Part shown: piece after piece, positions 24,001 through 39,800 of the stretch
Numbering within the stretch: the first letter of the stretch is position 1
Layout: each line of letters begins with the position of its first letter
NCBI GenBank assembly: GCA_013399855.1
Contig: VXAY01002369.1
Span: forward strand, 573,704-637,703
Source of the DNA: Oxyruncus cristatus
Lineage: Eukaryota; Chordata; Aves; Passeriformes; Cotingidae
Direction: 5' to 3'
Length of the DNA: 64,000 bases
Made by a program: the position numbers and the translations under genes
Notes under the pieces: model-generated
What the model saw: the letters and a program-made list of their open reading frames with translations, nothing else
Told to the model about the DNA's origin: nothing
Database searches by the model: none

Positions 24001-27000
24001 GCTTTATAAACATACAGAAATTAAAGCATATTAATTATTCACACATATACAAAGAACTGTATAAAAGCAGAACATGTTAGTGAAACTGATAATAGGTCTA
24101 CATGCCATGTTCTTTAACTCTTAAAGCCTCTTTCAGTGATATTCAATTAGTAAAACAACAAAGTCACGTTTCCAGTAAATTATTTACTACATAAACAGTT
24201 TATAAAATATCAAGCCCTCACTTTCTCATATACTCTTTGTTTTTTTTTTGTTAGACTGCAGGAGAACATGAGACAGAAGAAAATAAGAAGTTCAGAAGAG
24301 CTGTTTGCACTTCAACAGCAACATTTTTCCATAAAAACACAACCCTATAAGAATTGTTTATTACCAGTCAACCCTTAGAAGAGAACTGACATATAGTATA
24401 GAAATGGCATTTGTCCGATGAAAGGGTGCTGGGACATAGCTTGCAGTTCATACAGGAGGGGAAAACAAAATGTAATGCAGAAAAAAAATAGAGAAGATCC
24501 TTCAGATAAACTAAACCAGCATTTCATTTCATTAGGAATTTATACATATTTAAGCAACTTGATGCCTTTTTTGGATATAAGCAGCCATACCAATTTTAGT
24601 AAATTTCAGACTGTTTTTAAGTAAGTCTTCACAATTAAAAATACTTCATTATTTATTATTAAAAACATAAAATGACAGTATGACTACTAAAAGAAAATAC
24701 TTTACAAGATGATATCACCAATGAGACAATTTATAAGACATCACTGATAAAAACTCACTATTGCTGTGCATCTTCACAAAGTTTCCTGAGACTTATGTAC
24801 TCTACAAATTGGCAATCCAAAGTCTAATTATTTTAATAATCTCTGAAAAAAAACCCCTGTAAATTGAACTGTAAATTGAAACACTGTCAAAACCACTGGT
24901 GCCAAAGTATCTTCTAGTAAAAAGATCTTACATGCTTTTCTGTACAGTTGAAAAGTTTCTGAACAATAGCTCAACCCTAATTTAATAGCACAGCATACTA
25001 ATCAGGAGACATTACAGCTTCAGAAGCAGTCCCTTCCTTTTTGTCACAATTACCAATCTGTGAATTGATCTGAAAATGCTCTATCTTTTCTGTAGTTAGA
25101 TTTGCTCTGACTGTAACTTTCAAGCCCTTCAAGTCTCATTTTACCACTACCACCACCTCCCAGGCGGGTATCACATTTCCCTTTAAAAATGTTACTAACC
25201 TGCTTTTAAGAGATCATTTCTAATGTATCAGACCAAAGAAGCATCACACTGACTCAGGTTTTTCATTAGTGACTGTAGCATTACAAAGTTATAACCACAG
25301 ACTATCATACATTGCGAAAAATCAGACTCCTGAGTAGGTTCATCACAATAACAAACAGAAAATACAGGCTTACCTTTAGTTTAAGCAAAATTAAACACTG
25401 GCTATGAGATAATCCTTAGCAAGCAGTCAGCAACTAAAGCAGCTTCACCTTTGTTTAAATAACCTGTGCTGTTCCTGGGTAGAATAAATCTTTGGGGTCC
25501 TGGTGTGGCCTCTCCCTCCTTTTCCTGTAACCACTTGGCACCGCAGCACAGCGAGGAATGATCAAGTTGCTTCACTCACAAGTTCCTTTTACAACTGTGA
25601 TTACACTATAAGGCTTTGCAGTGAAAAAAAGTACTGAACTACCTGCCAGCTAGCACTTCATAATATATTACTAAAAGGTTAAAAAATTCAGTCAGCAGTG
25701 TGTGCAAGCAGAGAAGAACTCAAAATATTCTTGGCAACTTTGGTAGATGCATTTTTTTAATGCTGCTCTTCGGAACTTGATGAGGAAAGTCAGATAAACC
25801 CAGAAACACATTTCTCTGTCTTGGTGATCTTGACTCATTTTGCATGAATTTTGGTACAAACACACCTGAAACATTCGAAACCTGAGAAAGCATCAAATTA
25901 GCATTAGCTACTAAATTATAGTTATGCTACAGAAAAATCTAAATGATTTTACTGTCCTAGAGGTACTTGAGCACAACAGAGTTAAAGTTTCATTGTCTCT
26001 GAAATGCCCACGTGCATTTTGAGAACAGAACTTAATTTTTAAATTACTCCTTTCAACTTTAAACTTCCTTTTGAGGAAACAAACTTTGCCAAGTTTTTTA
26101 GTTTTTCTAATGCTCTATTCTCAAAATGCATTATGCCTTCCTTTTGCAATTGTTTAAGAATAAATTAATTTAACACACCTTTATCAACGTGACACTCAAA
26201 ATTGTAGGGACTAATGTGCAGGACCAGTGTGCTTTCTCTTACTTCTCTTACAAACAAAGGAGGTACCCAACCTAATGTACATAATGAATTTTGATATCGA
26301 GGTGATTAAAGATAGAAAGGAGAAAGGAAATAACTCAGCATTTGTCAAGCAAAAAGAATAGAACTGTTTCATACAGGATTATAACAGGGAAAAAAAATTA
26401 AAATGTGCGCAATAAATTTCTGTCTAGTAGATCTTCGGGTTATGGTAAAATTCTGGTTATTTAAAGTGATTAAGGAGAAAAATGCCACAAATTATACTGT
26501 TCATTTCAGCTACTAAACACATAACAGGGTTTATGATTGCAGATGCTGTAGAGGTGACAAACTCAAAATCCTCTGCAGTAGTGACACATGTTGCTCCTGT
26601 GCTGACATGTCCACCTATTTTCATAGCTTAGGCATAGATTTCCTATTTAGTGCAATGGTTGAAGTAGTCTTTATCTTCTTGATACATTTAGAAATGATGC
26701 TCAGAGAACCACAGAGAGGATTGCTTATCACCTTTTTCAAAAATACATAGCTGTATGGTATTCAATTCTCTCATAGTGCATGTTTTGTTAAAAAAGCAGA
26801 ATACAATTAAATAGAAAGATTTGTCTTCCAAAGATAAGTACAATGCCATGGTAGGAATGACTCCCTCCCAAACTTCTAGTTATTTCTGAAGTGAAAACAC
26901 TTAGAAACTGCTATTCCAACTGAACAACAAGGTTACCTGAAATACAGTTTTTAATGCAACAGTGCATTAAGGATCAAATGCAATTGTCTTGAAGTAATAC

Positions 27001-30000
27001 AATATTCAGAAATGTTTTTCCATATATGCTAGTAACAAAAAATACAGTACAATATGAAGCTAGTTTCACTACTTCTGAACTATTTAATAGGCCGTTTTCC
27101 TCTCTATAAATTATTTAAAAGCAGAGGCTAAGATTGAGCATTAAATTTTCTCACAGTATTGATATAGAGGACACTGACAAACCTACTGAAGATGAAGAAA
27201 TGAGTCATTTAAAAATGATCTGGAAAACAAAAATTGCTTATCAACATCAGCACAAAAGAAAATGAGAAAGGGCAGCAGAAAATACATCATAATAACAAAC
27301 ATGAAAATCTGCAATAATCAATCAGCCACTCTGAACCACAGATTTGAAATTCCAAATTTACTTGCAGATGGCATATAAATAGATGGTTTGCAAGAGTAAA
27401 TGGCACAAAATTAAAATATAATAAACAAAACTTATTTCCACGGTCCTGGACTTACTGATGGTTAAACGCAAACAGGTCTTTTACAGTAATTTTTGTCTCT
27501 ATAACTCATACCAAGTAGTACTACATCTTTCCAGGGATTTCCATATATATTAGCTCATGGGTAAAGATCATAAAATACAAAACTAAAACAAACTTGCCTT
27601 TCACAGCAGGATTACACCATGGCGCTTGAATCTTGCAGAGCTAATGGTTTGAAGGTCGGGCTCTTTGGAACAGATGCACTAATCTCTCATTACCTCTATA
27701 TTATACAAATTATTTCAGATAGTATTTTTTCTTGGAACTGACAGATAAAGCTCTATTTGCTGCTCAGGATTATTGTGATCATTAATGAGAGTGCTTCTTT
27801 TTTGTGTGTTGTCAAAGTGTGAGAGGGTAGCTGTTATTGAACACTGGTTGCTATAAAAATAGCAATGTCCAGTTAAATAGTAGACAAAAATGAGACACAA
27901 ATCCTATGCAGGTAAGATGTTGTCATATAAGGATTAAACACAATATATGTGCAGAAAAAAAAAAAAAGATTTCTATGTACACTATAAATCAAAACGACAT
28001 AAGGTGAAATTTAAACAGTCTTGCTATATAATTAGGAAATACTCTTTAAGGAAACATTAAGGAAACAGTTTTGTTACTGTAGCCTCTATAATAGATCAGA
28101 TTTTAAAACTCTGACTACAACAGAATCTAACATGACAGAAGATTGGAGAGAAAACAACAAACAATAAAATGTGCATAAACCCTGGCTTATTTATACAAAA
28201 CTGATATTACTTCCTGCCAGAATATGTAAGGACTGGAAGGACAGAACAAAACTAGCTAATTGGCAGGCAACTTCTAATAAAATCACAATGAAAGATGGCA
28301 TCAAGAGCATACAAATATCACGAAAGAGAAAGTTTGAGAAGCTCCTTGGTAAATTAAATGATATAGCTACTGTTAGAATAAGAAACAATACAGAAGTGAC
28401 TTTGATTAAGCTTAAGTAACATACATAGATAGTATAATAACAATTTCATAGCCTTTAAATCATAATGATTTTATGTTGTTAAATACACCACCTTAAGACT
28501 ATGAAAAATATCAAAAGTAGTATGTCAGGTAATAATAGGAATTTTTGAAAAGGTGTCTGCAATCACAAGTTTTACCCTATCTATTAGCGATGCAGCACTG
28601 AATATAGGTAATGAAGACAATCTCCACTTTCTCTTGAAGTGAGTTTTAATGCGCATTTCAGTGGCAACAGGAGCCAATATCACTGAAAGATGACTGAAAT
28701 CTAAAAATTATTTTACTTAATAATTCTTTCATACAATGTGCCTGAGTGCATACTGTTTTCAAAAGAATATATATATTCATGGTATCTCCCATTTTCCTCA
28801 GCTTTTAATATATGTATTTCATTTTTAACAAAAAGAACATATTCTAGAGGAAAATTGAAAGCATTTCTCTCAAGTCAAGAGCTTCCAATATATAGTCATA
28901 AAAGTTCTTAGACTAGTTTATGTTTTCTTCCATTGAAATATTTAAGTAAAACCAATCTTTCTACCTTTGATTGGACACCCTTGTCCAGTGGTGGTCTTTC
29001 TCTGAAGACTGAATTATGTGTATGCCACACTGGGAAGACCAAAACTTTTTCAAAAGCCTTCTCTATATATTTTTCTATCATCCTCAAAGGAACTTTGGAA
29101 TATACAGGTTCATTAACTATATCAAACTAAATATAAAAGCATGGGTAATTAAAGACAAAGTGCATGGTGCTAGTGAATATTTTCTTTTCCCCTATATCTG
29201 GAAGAAGTGGGGGTTTTTTAAATGTGTTATATATTCACAAAAGCATGCAGAATTTTCATCAAGGTCCAACTTCATCATATGTAGATTTTCTTGGGACTAT
29301 TCCCTGTAAAGCACACATAGGACTGGACCTCACCATCACCTGGATACTTAATGAATCATATTTAAATAAACTTCCAATATGTTTCTAATGTGACATTACT
29401 TCTTTCAACAGTGAGGAAAATTATACACTTCAGAAACGAAAGTCAACTTTCCCATAAATTCCCGTTCTGGCACAGTGGTGTCCAAAAATTTGAAATAATT
29501 ACAATTGCCTTGCTACTAGGATATGATTTATATAAAACAGTTTTATGTTTTTAATATAACTCTCAATCCATGAGTTGATATTATGTTCTGTTCTATTCTT
29601 CCCAAGAACACAATAATAAATAAAGAACCAACCCAGAATCGTGGTGAAATTCTGTCTGCTTTTCTTCAGAATTACAAAGGAAAGAGAACATCTTGCACAC
29701 ACTTGAGTGATCTCTTGTCAGCAAGACAGGTAACCACAGGATTTGCAGGTATTTTGTAAAGATAACTTATGACAGTGATAAGCTATTATTTTGTAGAAAA
29801 ACTAGCAATCTGAATGAAAAGATCTTGTAACAGAGAGTTCAGCACTGTGCCATCAAGTAAGATGACAAATGTCACCATGCTATGTTCTGAAGTACAAAAC
29901 ATGAGCTGAAAGAACGGTCAAAGGGATGTGAGGATAAACATACACATTTGCAAGGCGACTCAGTGATGGATGAATCTGTTTTAATTTAGTTAATGAGCTG

Positions 30001-31490
30001 TTCACATATCTTATGCATTTCTTCACAGTTCAACCAAGTTTACAGCTTAAAAGATTTTAGGGATCTTCTTACAGTCAAGTCCTGAGTCAGTTTGTGGTCA
30101 ACATCCCTTTTATACTAATATCACCAAAACATATCAACTAATAAGGTACCATTACTTGCTGATTTAGCTAATCTTACACTGCAGGGAATAATCTACTGTA
30201 TTGACCTTTAAAGTAAGTAACCTTTAAAAAGTAATTAATTAAGTACCCCAAATAAAAACATTCTTACTAGGAGGACACAAGAAATGAAGACATTAAATGA
30301 AGCCAAGAATAAATGCATGCACAAACTACATGATCTCAGCAGCACAGAGCTGAGTTCTACTTTTACATGTTTTAGGGGGTCAAACAATGTATTGCTTTCA
30401 GGCGCAGATTCTGCTTTCAAGAAAGTTAACACTGTCCTTTTTTATATTTTAAACATTATTAAATATTTTTAATATGTGAGTGATGTTCAGACACGCTTTA
30501 AAGTACAGAAATTTAAGGTTCCATGGACTCTTTCCTCAAAACAATGCCCCATGTAAAGATTACACACAAGTAGTTACACACATACATGCCCACTACATTA
30601 CTGAGATTACTGTTTCTCTTATCACGTGCTCCTAGGTACACAAACAATCACAAGTATTTTCTAATCTGGCAATTACAGTAGTAAGTTTTTTAGGATGTCT
30701 TGTCTCTTCTGCAGACTGTGAGATTTTCAGTAGGTCACTTCCAGTCCTGGAGTTTGCTCCTCAATAAAATGGGACAATGACACTTACCATTCCTTTGTAA
30801 AATGCTTTAAGGTCTAGGGCTGCCAACAATGCAAAGAACAAAGAACCATCGCTACTATTAGGGAGGTCTGACATTAATTATAAGAGTCAGAACATAAATT
30901 AAGAGCACATTAAATAAATTGCACTACAAAGCAAAGTTCAACAGTACATGTTTGCAGAGTAGCCACAGCAGTTCTTGCTCCAGTTGGGATTGCAAAATGA
31001 TTGTTCTATTGCTACTACAACTCTAATAAGACAGAAAACCTTGGACAACAAACAGAAAAAAAAAATCTGCACAGGGTCATCCATTTATTCGACAGAAGTC
31101 TTATTAGGTTACCAAATTCTTGAAATAAAAAGAATTTTTCAGCACCAAGCTCAAAAGCAATTGATTTCTTAAAAATAAGCATATCCTACCAACAAGAAGA
31201 ACTTTTTATGCATAAAGAGAAATGACCTGCATATGTAATGTTGACTAACATGCCTGCGGGAAGGTCTTTAAGTGAAAGAGAAACATTAAAATGAGAAGCA
31301 TCAAGGTTCACTTCTTAATTTTGCACCCTCGTTTTATTCACAGTCCTTTTACAAAGCACTGATGATCCTACTTCTCTACAGCACATGGTTTGTGCCCATA
31401 TTGTAGTCACAGTCACCACATGAACACTGATAAATAGTAAAAGACAAGAAGAAAGTCAAGAGATGGCATATCTGTCACCCTAAAGTGACA

Positions 31491-31868
31491 TCACAAAATC
31501 ACAGAATCAGGGAGTAGATGGGGTTGGACTAGATGATCTCCATCTAGTCCAACCTACCTGTCAAGGCAGTCACCTAGAGCAGGTTACACAGGAACACGTC
31601 CTGGTGGGTTTTGAATGTCTCCAGGGAGGGAGATTCCACGGGCAGCCTGTTCCAGTGCTCTGCCACCTTCAATGTAAAGTTCTTCCTCATGTTGAGGTGG
31701 AACTCCTTATGCTTTAGTGTACAGCCATTACTCCTTGTCCTGTCACTGGACACCACTGAAAAGAGTCTGACACCATCCTCTTGACACCCACCTCTGAGAT
31801 ATTTATATTTATTGAAGACATCCCCCCTCAGTTTTCTGTTCTCTACCATCACTCCTTTTGGGATCAAT
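31491..31868 (-). mobile_element. CR1 LINE 3' fragment
   Basis: It begins TCACAAAATCACAGAATCAG, followed by GGGGTTGGACTAGATGATCT, GGGTTTTGAATGTCTCCAGG, GGCAGCCTGTTCCAGTGCTC and CACTGGACACCACTGAAAAG. This is a well-preserved reversed CR1 3' end of about 380 bp in the same orientation as RIMS1. The 97-codon minus-strand ORF lies within it and belongs to the CR1, not to a host gene. Confidence 0.93.
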
Positions 31869-33802
31869 CATTGATCCAACTGGACATTTGATTTGCATCA
31901 CTGTTTCTCTTCCTCACTTTTTAACTCGACTAAAGTTCATGTTGTCCAAATATTTTTTGCTCTTTCAGAATAAACCATTTGCAACTATAAGCAAAAGGTA
32001 ATATTTAAACAATACTAAAAAACTCCATAGTATTAACAAAAGCATTAACACACAAAAGTTATTTTCCCTTGAGTAAAACTAAAAAAGCATATTTTCTGCT
32101 CAGTATTCCATCACCAAACACATGGTAGCACTAGGTGAGTAACAGCACATTGCAGCTTCCTATGCTCTCCAACTGCCCTTTGAAGACTAACAGCATTATC
32201 ATATTCCCAGCTTGCAAAGCCATATAAGAGAAAAAAGTATTATTTTTACTAATGGTACACCAAAAAAAAAAGAATATTTTTGAAGTACTTAAATTTTCAC
32301 CATAAACATTGAATCACAGGACATTTCTTGACTGAATCACTGTGTCATTTCCATCTATGCAGTTACTCAGGTTTTGTTTTGCCTAGAAAGATTTATAGCA
32401 ATTACAAAGTGTTAATTTTGATGATGACATGTGCTTATCAGGAAAGGCAAGGGATTTAAGGAGATCATCAGACATAAAACTGCCTTCCCTTATTTCTTCT
32501 GATTTGATCACATTTAAAACAATTAAGCAATGGACTTTAAGGTTTTTCATGGCAGTAGCTCTGAGGCTGACGATCTCACTCTCCTTTACATAAACATATT
32601 AATGATTCCCTTCGTGCAATTGATACAAAAATATGAAACAGACATACACATAACTGTACTCCTTGATTAGCATTCACACAGAGACTTGGAAAACTGGCTT
32701 TACATCTGCAACAAAATGCTGCTGCTCTTATGGATGCTGAGCAATCACCAGAGCAAATGAGAGAAACCACTTATGAGGCAGAGAATTACTGCATCTCATC
32801 AAGATCATTATCTGACCTACAAAAACAGAATCAGAAAATTTAAGACAGTTGTACCAACGAAAAATAAGTGTGCCAAAGGCACTCTTGCATTTGTAATTTG
32901 AACTTTGCTCATGCAGCAAAATGAGGTTCATGTCCAGTTTTGTGGCACAATTTGTTTATTGCAAAACCAGCTACAATCAAAAGTGGCTACTTTGTGTATC
33001 CCAGAGGTGGTTTATTTCTTAAGACCCCTTCTATCCAGGCAACTCTGCTCTGTGCCTCTCCTTTGTGCAAGACGGGCAACAGAAACCCTCAAAGGATTCA
33101 GCTACAGGAGGTGAAGGATTGGAGCAGCTGATGCCCTTGCTTCTGAGGGAGAACCAAAGGAAGGGCCAGGAGCAGAAAGACAGGGGGCTGGGCACAGGCT
33201 AAGTAGGACTCAGCTCACTGAACTTAAGGTGTCTATAGAAGTTGTACTGGAGCTAGTCATGCCAGACTCCTTTCAGAGCATGTAGAGAAAACCAGAAATT
33301 TTAGGGTGCAGCTCGTTTTTACTATTGCAAATACATACCTGAGGATGGATAAGCCATTGGCAGAAGTGAACATTTCTCTCTGCTGGCTAGGAAGAAAGCC
33401 TGCAGTGATGAAGTGACAGCTACGTTGTGGACACCTACACTTGCTCAGACTGATCCCACATTTTGTGAGTACAGCTCCTGGTCCACTTCTTTGCAGAATG
33501 GTGCCTCTCTAGTTGTCAAGGGCAGGGTTCACGTTCTACATCCCACAATCCCTCTCCAGCTCCTGAAGTGTAACTGGTACCATGTAGGTGTATTGAAAAA
33601 ATCACTATGTTAGAGACACTGACTCATGGGATTCCTTGAAGAGCTAAGCAGTGGGAATTACTGGCTAGAAGATTTGTGCTCAAGTCTTTCTAGATGCAAC
33701 CTTTGTTTTTATTTTTTTTTTTAATTATAAATGAAACCATCCATGATGTCAAATATTCACTCACCAGCATTTGCACAGAAAGATTTGTTTCTGGACCATA
33801 AT

Positions 33803-33820
33803 GAGAGGAGAGGAGAGGAG
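33803..33820. repeat. GAGAG short tandem repeat
   Basis: A short purine tract of GAGAG units lies inside the large RIMS1 intron. It is simple sequence. Confidence 0.8.
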
Positions 33821-36800
33821 CTTTTTGGGCTTTACAGAGTATCCCCCTGCTCAAATCAGTAAACTTTAAGTTGTATTGCAGTTGTCTGTTACAATCTGAA
33901 GGTGATTACTAGGAAAAGTCCCTCTCCTGGGATTTTGGCCATGGGCAAACTTTGGACAGAAACTACTGTGAGGCAGACCGGGAGATTGTGTAGCTTGGTT
34001 AAAAGGGGATCGCATAAAATTCCTTGACATTGTTCCGAAGTTGGTCATAAACATGGCTATCCCCTTGAAGCAGAGTATAGGATAAAAGCCCACACCCAGG
34101 TACGAAGCATAAAAATCCTGCCTAAACAAAAATAAATAAAACTGTATTTGCAACTATGTAAATGCTGTTAAAGTAAAAATGTAAACTGCTACTCAAACCC
34201 ATGACAGTTTCTATGTCACCTTCTCAGTCACTTTTTCTCCTGGATTCCCCAAGTCAATGGCAAAGGATCATTTCTTAAGAGCTAACTCCTGAGTTGTGAC
34301 TACAATCCTTGCATAAGAACATTAATATTTCCTGTTCCAACACATGCTAGACATGATAGCTCTCTTCTTGCTGTGATATGTTGCCAGAGCTGTGAATTTA
34401 GTCACATCCGAGGAGAAAAAAGTGGGCCAATCCTCACAAGGGCCATTTCTGAGTCTCCAGAGAAAGTTTGGTTACTAGATTGGAACCTGTGTGCAACCTT
34501 TCTGAAGTGATCACTTCACAGTGCTGTGGAGCACCTCTCCCTAGGCAGAAGAACCTGGTTCTTCACATGGTATGCCTCTAAGATAAAGAAAACTAACTCC
34601 CTCAAAATGTTTTCCTGATAAATTACTCCTTTCCTCTCAATAAATGCTAAACTTCATCTCAACACATACTTCCTCTCAAAAAATACTAAACTTTCATTAT
34701 GCAAAAAGCAAACCAACTCTACTGCATATATAAACCAGAGTTTGTTTTCAGTGCCCCTTGAACATCTTCCCTGGTTAACGTTCAGACTCGAGACTGAAGA
34801 AGGCAGAAAGCAGATGAGCCTTGTCAAAAAATCCCTTCATCCTGCCCTGAGCACGAAATCTAGAAAAGAGCTCTTCATGGAGAAGATCATTAGTAGAATA
34901 ATTTCCAAAGGAAGAGTAATGGGTAAAAGTTATTTACTTTTATACTTAAATCCTAGGTCACATCTATACCTAATTAATTCAGTGTTTAAGTCTATTCTCT
35001 GAGAGAGAACACCTTACACCATCAGACCTAATCAAATGGTAGAGCTATAAATAAAGCCATCAAGAGCCATATGAAAGCAAAACTAATCAAAACAGCAGCA
35101 CTGAGATTCTTGCCAGGAGGAGCTTTTGGACATTTTAACATGCTTTATAAACAAGAAATCCATTTGCATGTACCTGTATTAAGATAACTTGTCCATCTGA
35201 CAAGTTCTGTTCTGAGACCAGAGAAATTACAAATAAATGGCTTCACAAGACACCAATTTTGATCCCGAAGACACAAACTAAACCATTAAAAAATTCAGCT
35301 TTCAGTAGTGTTTCACACTGCAAACACCATGCAAAATAGAAGTTATCCAGTTAACCTAAGCTTCAAAGATAGGAACCGTTTTGAGCAGCCCCCCTATCTT
35401 ATCTAACCACAAAACTTCTGTGCTTCACAGATCACAGAATTAAAGTAAAGCAGAAAGACAACTGCCTCCTCTAGGCTTAGCATTGACCTAGCTTGACCTG
35501 AAGCATAGTCAAGCTTCCATTACATAGAGAATTTCTTCAGGGACTGTCAGACATCTGCAGCTTCACAGAACAAAACATCTAATTTTTAAGATTCCTTGTA
35601 AAGCGATGCTTTTGAAGTGACTAGGCACCAGAAACCGAATTTTTGCAATATGAAAAATGGCTACATGGGTAAATGTATTAAACTATATACCAGTGCCTGT
35701 GAGCAACAAGGGCTTTTATAAATATTAAGTAATATCAAAGCAATTCTCAGGTAACTTAAGAAGGTAAAACCCCAATCATTCATGAAAAAAACACTGTAGT
35801 TTACTCTTTCAGCCTTTTGAATGTCTTAAGTCTAGGACACTGCAGTTAAATATTTGTAGACCTCAGCCTGAAAATCTAAACAGATTGTCAAATTTCAGTA
35901 AATTCAAGCAAGCTCAGGGATGAACCTTCTAATAGAGACCTGAGGATATATAGAAGCTACATCTATTGTTACTGAGGTTTAAGTAACTAGACTGAGACCT
36001 GTAGGAGAAAAAACAGTAATTCAGCTTCAATATTGCACAGTATTTTCATGTCATGCTTAGTTATACCAAATAACTGACAAATATAGCACCTAACAACACA
36101 GTAGAAATCAATATAGATTTAAAGTAACATCACTTTTCACTATTGGTCCCCTTTGGGAAGTTATATGGCCATCCCATTCTAAAAATTGAATGCTTATCAA
36201 AGTAAAGAAAAGCTAGCACACTTCCTGGTTTTTTTTTTCTTTGTCTTTTCTTGGTAATTTGAAGAAAATTTAACAGATGCAATAAACTGGCTAGTCAAAT
36301 GGAATGGTTAAAAATCACTCAAAGTGTAATTTAAACATTTTAAATACCAGCACACATACAAAGACAAAGATAGTGTAAAAATAAAAGAACATGTTCAAAT
36401 ATAAATCTCTGCCTAATTCTCACCAGTCTCTGATTGACCTGCTGAAAAAAAGCAATCACATCTAGTAGGTTTTGATGAAAGCCATTCACATGCAGAGGGA
36501 GGAGACATTTCCAGGGGATAAAAGCTACTGCTCATCATCATCAGCGTTTACACATGAAGTGCAAGCAGATGCCACTGAAGAGCCAAGCTTTGTACTGAAG
36601 AAGAAGAAATTCATTGGGTGCCTCAATCCCCTTTTTCCCTTCTCTTTGTGTATCAAACTGGTTGTCAGGAAGCAAGTTGGAACTCGCAAGCAATATGAGG
36701 TGCTTGTTTTCATCTCTTCTATCTTTGTTCTACTTTAAGACTTGTCAAATGGTTATTACTTACACTAATTTAATTTATATGCCATCTAAATTATGAGGAC

Positions 36801-39800
36801 AACTCCGGGCAATAAAAATTGAGCAATCAGAGATCTAATTCCTTTGTCACACAGTTTACATTAGACTGCTGCTCCTTCTCTGCTCGGAAACAAAGTCAAC
36901 ATTGGATGGATCAACAGCCCTAGCTAGCAGATACACTGCCTGACTGATGCATGTGGGAACAAGACCAGTGACTGTCCTTGTTTATCATCTGTCCTCTCCT
37001 GTCCTGCAATGCTGCTGTTACCTGGGTCTCAGCCAGCTGAACCCAACCTCCCTTCTAGATCTGTAAAAAATACTGGAGAACGGAGTTGCTTTTAGAACCA
37101 TACCTAACAGGTACAGGAGTGCTCACACTCTTTCCTATTCGTATTCAGAGCTCCTACATGGAGAAACTATGTACAAAGAGAGCTTTGCTAAGCTGGGTGG
37201 AAGTTTTCAGCTGAATCATTTTTTAAGGGAAAAAAAAATATTCAGTAACACTGAAATGTTTTTTAAACCAATACCTGCTCTGACACTCTCAGCATTTAAT
37301 TTAAAAACATCATTCATTATTTATACATATTTTAAGAAATACTCAAGCTAATTTGTGTCCTTTCAAGATTGACATCATAAGCTGTTAGATTGGAAATAAT
37401 TTTTCATGCAGTTTAATAGCTTGCCAATTAAAAAAAAACCAATATTTTTTCATAATTTTCCTGAGTTCTGGATATTTCATTACTTACAATACACAATTAT
37501 GAGCACCTGAGAGCCATTATATGTATTGCAGATGGCCAATTATGTTATAGATATGTATACAGCTTATTTTACAAATACACTAACACAATCAGCTGCAGTA
37601 AAAGAAAATGCTTTACTATTATTACTATTACCACCATCACCATTATTTTCCTTGAAAATCCCTTAAAAATGACTGCTGATAATCTTTTTTGTCCTAGGTT
37701 AGGTTTATGGCTTTTCATTTGGATTCTGTTGCTAACAGTTCTATTCCTAGCTAAAAAAAAAATTACTGAAAAAAACCCTCCAAGTTCATCTTCACATTCA
37801 CATGTAAAAGTGCTAAATAAGATAATGTCTCTGAATCTAATGCATCTTTGGATTCAGTTAAATGCACCCTTTTTAAAACTCAGCCCACCAATATCTTATT
37901 ATCAAACCTATGATTACAACACATTTTTAAAAATGTAAACAAACAAACAAATTAACAAAAATTTCAGCAAAGATTTTAAAAAGTCAGTTTTATTTTCTAA
38001 AAGATACAGAACTAAAATTTCAGAACTAAATAATGAGGCTATCTCATTCAAACAAAAATCAAGGTTTATGTTCGATAAGAAAAGGACTCCTTTTGAAAGG
38101 AAAAAAAAATTAGGTCTATCAAAATTAAGCTCAATCATCTGCCTCTAAACAAAGGGAATTTTATTCTTCTGTGAGAAAGGAATTAATTTCTGTGACATAT
38201 AGGGAGAGTATTTTCTGAATGACAGTTGGTACTCTAAACCTTTCTACAAAATCCCACAAGTTCCAGAATGCCACAAACTGTGGATCTGATCACTCAAGAA
38301 GTATATGAAGAGTAATAAAATTCAACTTTAAGATGGACATTCTCTTACAGAGAGTCATTTACCAAGGAATTTCTAATGTGAAGATAGTAGAATTTTTTCC
38401 CTCTTGATAGTCCTTTGGCATCTCTATATTTCCATTTTGTGTCATAATTTTGATATTATTTCAACTCTGTCTTCATACCTGCACAAAGTAAAACTTGCGA
38501 ACACATTGTGAATCAGATGACAAAGCAAATAAAAATCCTCTTTAAACAGAACTGCGTTAAATATGGTCAGAATTATAAGTAGGCCTTTCTACAAGACATT
38601 TCATAAGAAAATACAATATAAACATAAGAGTGAAACTACACTTATTAAATAAATTTGTCACATTTTGAAATTATACAAGATATGTATGTCATAGTTTAGC
38701 CTTAATCAAGATTATACTTGTGGAAAGCAATAAATTCTCCTAAACCCCACACTACTTACATATTGGAAATAGCCCAAAGTACAGTTATTGCTGCAGTAAT
38801 ATCTCTATTAAAAATCTAGGGAGAAGTTGCAAATAGAAAAGTAAGGAATACTTTTGAGTTAAAGTCAAAGAACTACGTAACAGGAGACAAAGTCACAATT
38901 TATATTTCAGGAAAAAGGAAAAGAGCCCCATGTAACACTAACTCAACAGAGGGGTAGAACTTTGTTTGAAAATACTAGCCCTTATTAGGAAATCTTTTGG
39001 AAGATGAGTAACTGAAAGTGAATTATGTTTCTGTTAAGGGTAGTGAATTCCTCAGCCAGACGGCAACAGTAAATAAAAGAGAACATGTTTACATTCACTC
39101 AATAGTTTAAAAGAATTAAGTATCATTACTAGAACAAAGAGTTCCTCTTACAAAAATAATCACGTTTTTTTCTTTGTTTTCAGTATTATTCTTCATCCAT
39201 TTCCTCGTCACACTCCGCCCTTTTCACACCCTCCACCTTGCTGCAGAAACATTTGGGTGCAGGACTGGTACAAAGTTCTTGCTGGGTTCAGGGGGGTGCT
39301 CTTTGCTGCCAGGTGTCAGGTTTAGAGTTCAGATCCTGTCACCCTCCCTAAGGCACCATGATCATCCCTGCTGCCTCTCTACAGACTTTTTTTAGATTGG
39401 CTGAAAAGAGAAACTCCTCTTAATGCCAATCTCCCTCCATTCTTCCTTTTGTGCAACACGGCCGTTGTCCTCATAGATCACCACAACTATGCAGAGTAAG
39501 CTCCAAGGGCCTGCTCTGGGGAAAAATAACAACCTATACAGAAAAGACTCTCACAGAGATAATACTGAACAGCCAAACAAGGCTAATAAGGAAGCTGCAG
39601 GACAGACCATCACATTTCTGCTAGGCTGCAAAAGTTACTTTTCAAGTAAACACAGTCTAAACTCAAGGAAAAGATTTGCAAACCATGCAGCCTTAAGATA
39701 ACAGAATAGAGATATCTGTAGGTAAGGAAGTTCATATGCCATTCTTGCACAGAGAAATGCCTAAGTCAAATAAATGCTCATCATCACAGAGAACAACACA